A stretch of DNA of 64,000 nt from Rhodamnia argentea (lineage: Eukaryota; Streptophyta; Magnoliopsida; Myrtales; Myrtaceae): assembly GCF_020921035.1 (NCBI RefSeq), contig NC_063160.1, forward strand, positions 19,309,095 through 19,373,094. The letters are read 5' to 3'. The position numbers and the translations under genes are program-made. The notes beneath the pieces were generated by a model. The model was not told the DNA's origin, did not search any database, and saw nothing but the letters and a program-made list of their open reading frames with translations. Positions 56,069 through 64,000 of the stretch are shown here, piece after piece. Each line of letters starts with the position of its first letter. Within the stretch, counting starts at the first letter, position 1.

Positions 56069-56785
56069 AAAATGACCAAAAAGCTTTGAATTTATTGTAT
56101 TTGTGCCGATTTAGTCATAAATATTTCAATTATGCCAATTTAATTCTAAACCTTGATAATGTAGTCCATTCGGCTAATTGTGGCCGGAAATTGCTGACGT
56201 GTACGCCAAACATTCTACGTAGCACGGCTACGGCTAATCGGAACAAAATTTACTAATTTTCCTTTTATATTTTATCGAAGTTTTTTATAATTTCATTTTA
56301 TTTTCCTTCTTCCTCCGCCGGTCGCCAAGCCTCAACGGTGGCTGGCGATTGGCCAAAGGTAACTACCGGCAAGGGTGATCCTAGCCGAAGGCCAACAAGA
56401 CCAACCCTCGCCTTGAGCTCGCAAGGGCGAGCCTTGTCGAAGGCCAACAAGGGTCACCCTCGCCGAAGGCCGGTGAGGGCTAGCCTCTAATGCGGTCATC
56501 CCTCTTGCCAAATCCTGGCGGGGGTTGCCCTCTCTAATTGTAGCCGGTGGCTAGTCACCGACCATTGCTCGAGCCCGGCGATTGGCAAGGGAAGAAGGGA
56601 AAAGAACAGAAAAAAGAAACTAAAATATAAAAATTCAAAAATATAAAAAAAAAAACTTAGTAAATTTTTTCCACGCCAGCGCTTTTTAGCCAAAGATTTG
56701 TCGGATGAATTATATTGGTAAAGTGTGAAAATGTTTAGGATTGAATTGATACGAACACAATAAATTTATGATTTTTTTGGTAATT
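56069..56785. mobile_element. Family 1 foldback element with duplicated GC-rich core
   Basis: The ends are inverted: GAAAAATGACCAAAAAGCTT at the left and the reverse complement of GATTTTTTTGGTAATTTTC at the right. Flanking GACGATACGT and GACAATACAT may be a diverged 10-bp target duplication. The core repeats phrases such as GCCAACAAG and CGCCGAAGGCC (about 56380-56490). Confidence 0.65.
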
Positions 56786-56908
56786 TTCGACAATACATGG
56801 AGACATGGAGAAAAGGAAAGCTGTTAAGACATTGTTTTCAATGATGCCAAGATATGAATCATGCTAAGGTTCCAGCTTTCTGAAAATCCAAAAATTCAGT
56901 CTCCAAGC

Positions 56909-57130
56909 TGAACGACATCAAACATGGCAAAATCATATATTCACAAGGAGGTTATTACCGTGGGTGTTCTCGCATTTGCTTTTGATCCCTGCTCTCTTCT
57001 GCAAGTTCAGTCCCTTCTAAGTAACTTCCGGGGTATGATGGAGAACTCCCTTCCAAGCTTGAGACTGGGTAAACTCTTGAAATCTTGATGCTTCCCTAAT
57101 TGGTTCTTGCTCAATTCTTGAGTATAGTAC
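56909..57130 (+). pseudogene. SCPL exon 1 relic
   Basis: Aligns with the exon 1 and intron 1 start of the two genes: CATCAAACATGGC at the left, TCTGCAAGTTCAGTCCCTTCT, GGGGTATGATGGAGAACTCC (the GYEGGELP segment) and CTTGAGACTGGGTAAACTC, which keeps the exon 1 donor. The reading frame is broken by several indels. No later exon is present; from about 57180 unrelated repeat DNA begins. It lies between the two genes and in the same orientation. Confidence 0.8.
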
Positions 57131-58685
57131 GTGTGCAGGCTCATTGCATTTCTTGACAATTAGGGTGCCTCCGTCATCATGTTCCCGATTTCTCTGAGAA
57201 CTGGCCGATCGGACCGAATTGGTAGAACCGGCCCACAGCATATTAATTTTTTAGTCTTTTCGATATATTTAGGAACTTTTGGAGAAAGAAAATAAAACAT
57301 TTATAAAATAAATGGCATATGAAATATATCTTAAAGCCAGTTTCAATGACAGCCCGAGAATTGGGCCGGGATTGGCCGATCCTGTCTGGTCCGGTTTCGG
57401 GGTGGATACATCCGGTTCCCAAATCCACAAATTGGGAGTCGACTTTATTTGATTCGGACGCCGGTTTCAATGTGAGAATTTGATTCACCCTGGAACCGAT
57501 CACGTCTATCGCGGACCAATTAGCATGTGCGCCTGTCGAATTAAAGAGAAGTTTCGATCATGTCCATTTCCTATCACTTAATCGACTCAGATCAGCCAAA
57601 AATGCGCTGAATTGCATGAAGGAGTGGAATCTTTCCTTCTGCAGAATCGGCAGTTGCATCCCAAGGTTCCTTCCACTTTACTTAGCCATCAGTACCAAAG
57701 TGAAAGTTTTTCGAAAAACGTGATGGCAGGAACAGATTTTTATACAGGTACACTACCCTCTTCCACTCATTTGTCCGGACTAAAGTAAAAAAATAAAATA
57801 AAATCCAGCAGGATGCCAAATTCGATTTTGACTGATGTAAACGGTTGACAGTTACGTCACTCTGACGCGACGGCTTGTGGACGGTGATTTCTGATCATGC
57901 ATTCTTTATATTCGTTTATGTATACAGTGTACTAAACGCCTACCAAACCGCAAGCTCTCCAAGTCCAAGCACGTGATGACCAGCGAAGCTTCGATTCCCG
58001 AGAACGTCGCTGTATCTACCAGTTATGGCATGAGCCCCAAAGGATCTGGTGGAACGACCACGTGAAAAAAACCTACCAACGTGATCCGGACACGACCGGC
58101 GGTACGGCCCACGAAGACAGAAAGACCGAAGTCGACATTCGGATACGCTCTCGCGCTTTTAACGGGACGCCCCTTTGGACACCCTTGTTGAAGCACCCCA
58201 CAGTTACACTTACAAGGAGAAAAGGCCACCATAATCTTCAAATTATATCTATCGTGACACATTTAGCCTAAAGCTTTTTCGTGATACGAAAAATCCTAAA
58301 CTTGTACCCGCATGATATATTTATCTTCTGTCAAGATTTTTTTTTTTCCTCAATGGGCATTGTTAAAAATCTGTTTACATTGACGACGGAAAGCAAACGG
58401 TGTTGACATAGCGTCCGCGTGGCTCAAGTGAAATAGAGGTGACGTCGTTTTGACTCACACATGGTACAAGTTTGAAGTTTTTGATGTCACGAGAAAAAAA
58501 TTTGGAGTAATGTGTTACATCGAGTATAGTTTGAAGCATTTGACGTCACAAATAAAAGTTTAAGATAGAGTGTCATAGTCACGAATGATAAGGTTTCGGA
58601 TTGTTGGTGACTTTTTTTTTTTTCCGATTACGATTTGAAAAACTTTTGAGGATTAAATTTAAATAAACAAGTGCAAGGTGAGGGC
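57131..58685. other. Intergenic DNA
   Basis: Holds a CCGG/CCGGTTTC-rich repeat (57190-57500) like the one near 2400, and unique DNA to about 58680. No gene is seen. Confidence 0.45.
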
Positions 58686-58689
58686 CCGT

Positions 58690-59720
58690 TCTACATATAT
58701 AATTATCAGTCATTTGGCCTTCGTCCCAAGAAATGGTTAGATGCACCTTCGAGGTAATTAAGGTTATCATTCATTGGATAAATTGGAATAAGGTGGGGAA
58801 TGATGCGAGGGTTGCTTACCAAGCTCCTGTACCTGCTTCTTTAGGGGTAGGTGGGGAAGACGAATTTGAATTTTGTTCTTTCTTCCGAGGGAGAATGTAA
58901 CTAGAAGAGGTAACATGAGGACCAAAGACTGTCATCCTCATTCTCTACTCATGTTTTTATTTGATCTTTACTAATTTACTCGGCATTATAGCTTCCTCGA
59001 TTGGTTTATCATATAACCCGCCCGATCAAACACACCCTAAAATTGTTCGAGCTCTTACTAAAGCCATCTGGTTAATGAAAACTCTTTCTTTCTTTCCACG
59101 AATAATGTTGGATCGGTGATAAGAATTCTCAACTTACAAAAATAGATTTATTTAGCTTTGAATTACTTTAGCTGATGAAATAATTAATTGAAGTTCATGA
59201 GTTGATTAAAACGTACTCTTAGATGCTTTGTACTGATTAATTACTCATGCTTTCCGAATACTAATCTTCACTTTAGGCAAGATACCAAAATAAGAATAGT
59301 TTTTCAAAGTAAAAACCCTGTTATGAATTTTTTTTTTATAGAGAGTACATTAGATAATACGTTAACTCGATTCACGATAATTCCACAAAGTAATGTGACG
59401 AGATTGCTAGCTAACATTATGATGTGATGCCGATAAATTTTTCTAATGTAGATGTCACGTAACCTTGTTTAAGGTGTTTAAATTTTTCCACACATATCCA
59501 ATCGAGCGTTTGTATGTTCTATCGACATCATGTTTTAAAGTCGTCCACGATCAGATCAGTTTAATTTTTGGTTAAATTTGGTGCTCAAGGGGACTTGATT
59601 AGAAAATTTTTAAAAGTAAAAGTAGTTGATTTGATAAATTAAAATATGGGGATTTAAATCCAATTTTCCAGTGCGGCAATAATTTAACTATCATTTTGTT
59701 TAAACTGAAGCGCCACTGAG
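58690..59720. repeat. Duplicated promoter region upstream of SCPL gene 2
   Basis: Follows the same order as 47815-50530: TTAGAT.CACCT(A/T)CGAGG, GTACCTGCTTCT, AGGTGGGGAA, CATATAA(C/T)C, GAATTCTCAACTTA, TTTTTCCACA(C/T)ATATCCA, GATCA. It is shorter than the partner because it lacks at least the hAT-like, family 1 and TRIM-like insertions. Confidence 0.7.
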
Positions 59721-59725
59721 CTCCA

Positions 59726-59731
59726 TATAAA
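59726..59731 (+). promoter_or_regulatory. TATA box of SCPL gene 2
   Basis: TATAAA within CTCCATATAAACTCCC, 67 bases upstream of the start codon; compatible with a leader of about 35-40 bases. The equivalent in gene 1 is altered to TATGAA. Confidence 0.6.
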
Positions 59732-59792
59732 CTCCCTCCCAGCTTTGCAGAAACCCGAAGAAGCGAAGAAAGAGCCCGTGCTCTGCTCAGTG

Positions 59793-62700
59793 ATGTCGAA
59801 CATGGCGAGGGCTGTGAACTCAAAATCATCGCTTTCCGCGAAGCCATTTTCGAGGGTGCTCTTGCTTTCGCTTGTGATGCTGCTGTTGGGTGCAAGTTCG
59901 GTCCTTTCTGGTTCCATTGTGAAGTATCTTCCTGGGTATGAAGGAGGAGAGCTTCCGTTCAAGCTCGAAACCGGGTAAAATTCTTGAGCTACTAGATGCT
60001 TCCTTCTGGTGGGTTCTTGAATTTTGTAGCCGTGCGTCGTGTCAGCATTTTGCCTTTCTTGAATTGCTGGTGATCGTGCCGTCGTGATCTGTCAGGTACG
60101 TGACTGTGGGCAGTTCGGAGATGTTCTACTACTTCATAGAATCGCAAGGGAACCCAGAAGAGGATCCTATTTTCCTGTGGCTCACTGGAGGCCCTGGTTG
60201 CTCCTCCTTCAATGGCCTCATCTACGAGATAGGCACGTCTTCATATTCCGTCTCTTTCCTCATCGTTAACGCTTTTTTTCTTTTTCGTTTTGACGAGCGC
60301 CCTTCAGGTTCCAGAGGAAGCCGCATTTTCTTGTGTCATGTACAGTGAGATCTTTTGGAACTTGCAAATTTTAAGTGTGCTTTGCGAGTGCGAATACTCG
60401 TTAACACTATCCATTCTGCAAATTAATCTGTCTTTTCCGTTTACACCCACTTTCTCATGGAAATGATCCATTTTGCCTGATTGGATGACTGTTCAGTTTC
60501 GAAGTTGAAAGTAGATGGGCGTCATATATATACACACATGTCTAAGTTTAGGTAGCACCTTCCTAGTTAGGAGGAGCGTAAAGAATGTTAAGTATGGTTG
60601 GACTTGCAGTTAGGTGAGGTCGGATCACAGGATACTAGATACTTTTGTCTTTATGTTGAGAATTGGAAAAAACTCCAATTCATAGAAGAAGACCGTTCAT
60701 CCTTGCCCAAAGATTAGTTGGTAGACTGACCTATTTAAATCCTCGTAAGTTAGAGAGAAGTTCCGCTCGAAATTTGTAATTCAGACATTTTCTTTTCTTT
60801 TTTTTCCTTAACTTGAGTTAGGTTCAGGATCGATGTTTGGTTATGGACAATAAGACGGCTGTAGATGAGCGCAATTTCCTAGTGACATCTCTGCCATTAT
60901 ACTTTTAATTTGGACTGGCTCTCTCGGTCATTATATTACAGAACAACCTATCTATTTGTTTTTCCGATAAGACTTCTTGGAGTAAGTAAGCAGTTTTGAG
61001 TGAAGCTACAGTTAACCATCCAAACTAGGAGGGAAATGAAGGAAATAGAGTAAGAGAGATAATCGAAGCAAGTGAAGAGAAATGAATTGCAATTCCCCTT
61101 GCTTGTGTGGATATATCATGAGATAGTTGACAGAATATCACAGTTCCTTAATTTATTCGCACTTTAGAATGTAACAGAGCGCTAATTAGGAAATACATTC
61201 TTGGGATTTTAATTGCCAGTAGTGATTGCTGTATCTAGTCTGTAGAGCTCAGTGAAGTAGCCTTGACTGAGGACCAAACTTGTCACACAATCCCACTCCA
61301 TCACAAAAAAGAAAGATGTTGATTTTGGGTTGGATTTTTACATGTAGAATACTTTCCAAGGGCGTAGCTATGGCCTGCAAGCTACTGAGCCCATGACCAA
61401 GTCTATAAGAAGGGATGTTGTCCGGACTTGATACTTGAAGCTGATCTAGTATTTTGTTTTTCATGAATGGTGAGAAGTGTGAAACCTGACATGATATCAA
61501 GAAGGTTTGTAACAGCTTTAGACTGCTGAAGCAAATATACAACTGTTTGTGAAATACCTGACTAGTGACAAAATAAAGTGAAGTTAAAGGGAAAAAAGAG
61601 AGAGTAGCAATCGAGGTGTTAGATGGACTAGATCATGTTTGTGGTCTTTAAGAAGTTTCAATAGCACGTAGACATCATCAAGCAGGTTTTAGCTCCATTT
61701 CGATTATTCTTGTGCTACAGGGCCTAGAAAATATTAGCTAGGATACAATGATTGGATTAGCTAAGCTGTCAGATCTTCACTATGCTTTTGTACTAAACTC
61801 TGTGGAAGAAGCGAATTTCTAAAATTCAACAGTTTGGATCTGAGACATGGCTGATGTGGTTCTAATCTGATTTTTAAGCAGCATGTATCTTGCTAACATG
61901 GTAATGACACACTTGAGCATTCATTATCTGCAAACATTTGAGTGAGATCTTTAGCAAAATGTATTGGCAAAGTACGGATTGTGGGCTGCCCAATGTCCGT
62001 TTTATGCTCAAGAACTTATTGGACAAAAACATTATTTAGCTTTCACTGGATTCTTTACGAACTATTTGCAAAGAAGAATCAGCTAGATATGAAACAGGTT
62101 TTCAAGGACATTGCATTCTCATGATGGATGCACAACAGCATATGCACTACACTGGCTTCCTCTCTGGAAATAGCCTTAATTACCTTATCCATAAATGCAG
62201 GTCCAATGGAGTTTGATATCGAGAATTATAAAGGAGGATTGCCGAAATTGCGACCTTATGAATATGCATGGACAAAGGTCTCGTCACTCACACAAGCTAT
62301 TCGTTTTCCCTTGCATTTTTGTGAACAATGCCATAAATCTATTTTTTTTTTTCACTTCAGACGGCTAGCATCATATTTGTAGATTCGCCAGTTGGTACTG
62401 GTTTTTCTTACTCAACGACAGATGAAGGTTGGTATTCTTCGGACTCAAGTTCAGCAGAGCAAGCATATGAGTTTCTCAGAAAGGTTGGTAATAAAGGATC
62501 TGCAACAATATAATGCTTCTGTCAAATTAAATTGAATTGAGTTAAATTTACTCTCTAATCATCAACTGACTTAAGAAATGCAATGCTTATGCACAAAGTG
62601 GATGGTCGAGCACCCGCAATATCTCGCTCTTCAACTATTCATTGGCGGTGATTCTTACTCTGGCATGATGGTTCCCCTTGTCACCAAATATGTGGTGGAC

Positions 62701-63996
62701 GGTATATCTTTCACCTAAGTTGATATCTTCCTTTGTCCATGCAAGATTCAGTCTAAATATTTTTGGCTTTTTTCTATGGACTTCAGCTAACAAGGATCTT
62801 GTAGTGCCGCGCCTGAATCTCAAGGTAAAATTTAATTTTGGAGTTCCAGTGTTCACTTCTGCATGATCCAGTTTCAATATGGCATTGAGGTCTTAAGCTG
62901 TTGATGGAATGTTGATCTCCAGGGTTATTTAGTTGGAAGTCCAAGAACAGATTCAGTTGTTGATGAAAACTCGAAGATTGTATTTGCTCACAGATTGGCA
63001 CTTATCTCTGATGAACTCTATGAGGTGATTTAACCTTCTCTCCTTTAAGTCGCTTTCTTTTTCTCCTAGATCGATGCAGTCTTAAAGTGACTCTTTGGTT
63101 CGAATTTCTATGAACATTCTCAAAAGCTACATATCGTAGCTTGGTTTTTATTAATTCAGTTACCAGGATGTCTTATTCCCACATATGTTCCCTTCTTTGC
63201 CACACGGTATGGACTATAGTTATCTTGTTGACAGTGAAGTCATCTGTTAGCTTATCTAAGCTATTCTGTTTTCTATGCTTTCCAGGCAGCAAAAACAAGT
63301 TGTAATGAGACCTATGTTAATGTGGATCCATCAAACACAGATTGCTGGACTGCTCTTGGGGCAATTAAAAGGGTAAGACGAATCAAGACCTTCAATATGC
63401 TCAAGGTTAATCAGGCATCAGACTGAATCGTATTCTCGAATTGCAGTGTGTTAAAGATATTTGGAGCAATGACATTTTGGAACCAAAGTGTGTCTTCGCA
63501 TCCCCTAAGATGAACCCTGACATTGGTCGTCGATCTGTACAAGAGGATACGACAGAGTTTCTTCTTTCTCCCCCGAGAATTCCTGAATATTGGTGCCGGG
63601 TAAGATCGCCGTTCTGTTTATTAGTTAATTGCATGTTACGGGAAATGACTTTCTCTTTCTGTTCGCAAATCACGAGTGCGCTTAGCTATAACAATGATTC
63701 TTTTTGCAGACCTTTAACTATGCTTTGTCCTATACGTGGTCAAATGATCTTAGGGTCCAGAAAGCTTTACATGTTCGACCGGTAAGTCAAAATAGTCGGT
63801 TGGGTGATTACTTTTAAGGGTAGTGACAATTTGATTCTTGCAAAATTATCGATACATCTCTGTGATAATGAACACAGGAGACAGTAATGGACTGGAAGAG
63901 GTGCAACAAAAGCTTAGCATACACAAAAGACATTCAGAGCGTTGTTGAAGTTCATAAAAACCTCAGCACACTGGGTTTAGAGGTCTTGGTGGAGTG
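59793..63996 (+). CDS. Serine carboxypeptidase-like protein, gene 2 (partial, cut by window end)
   Basis: Eleven exons are visible, each the same length as in gene 1: 59793-59974, 60096-60232, 62201-62277, 62361-62483, 62599-62701, 62787-62824, 62923-63024, 63286-63372, 63447-63599, 63710-63781 and 63878-63996. They give 397 residues plus two bases; the last three exons with the Asp/His part of the triad lie past the right edge. It is very similar to gene 1: signal segment, [23 protein letters not shown] and GGDSYSGM with the Ser present. Amino-acid changes are scattered (for example [10 protein letters not shown] versus [10 protein letters not shown]). Intron 2 is about 2 kb, against 0.8 kb in gene 1, and again starts with GC (ATAG|GCACG). 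No frame break is seen. Confidence 0.92.
60350..62180. other. Enlarged intron 2 of SCPL gene 2
   Basis: The end of this intron (61370-62200) shows patches alike to gene 1 intron 2 (GCTACTGAGCCCATGACCAAG near 61382, and the run into the acceptor). About 60480-61350 has no partner in gene 1, so an insertion of about 0.9-1.2 kb is likely. Its ends and type could not be recognised. Confidence 0.5.
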
Positions 63997-64000
63997 GTAA

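Overview
This is a plant nuclear window, almost certainly from a dicot tree or shrub. The genes have many short GT-AG introns, the intergenic DNA is AT-rich, there are long CT/GA and AT microsatellites and many short non-autonomous transposons. A Myrtales or other rosid origin is a guess from the general look of the genes and repeats; nothing here proves the species. There are no rRNA or tRNA genes, CRISPR arrays or bacterial operons.

Left part (1-11.9 kb): the first coding exon of an inositol trisphosphate kinase-like gene (minus strand, cut by the window edge); a complete seven-exon plastid pyruvate kinase alpha-type gene; and a four-exon gene for a 218-residue, probably plastid, single-span membrane protein of unknown role.

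Middle left (13.4-20.8 kb): a decayed CNL-type NB-ARC relic, an intronless SKIP22-like F-box gene on the minus strand, and a degraded copy of the pyruvate kinase/plastid-protein block. In that copy the promoter plus exon 1 of the membrane-protein gene has been amplified into five tandem units of about 740-800 bp.

Centre (24-45 kb): a phytosulfokine precursor gene, an EVE-domain (THYN1-like) gene, an eight-exon organellar RsmE-type rRNA methyltransferase gene, a small basic 64-residue protein, and three tandem paralogues of an uncharacterised plant family. A broken 2-oxoglutarate dioxygenase fragment follows.

Right part (45.9-64 kb): an 891-bp Mutator-type non-autonomous element with a perfect 9-bp target duplication, then two tandem serine carboxypeptidase-like genes (one complete with 14 exons, one cut by the window end after exon 11). 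A decayed exon-1 relic of a third copy lies between them. The upstream DNA of the two genes is also duplicated, so comparing the copies dates several transposon insertions.

Exon limits below were derived by reading splice sites and checking phase by hand. They give uninterrupted reading frames, but no transcript evidence was available.
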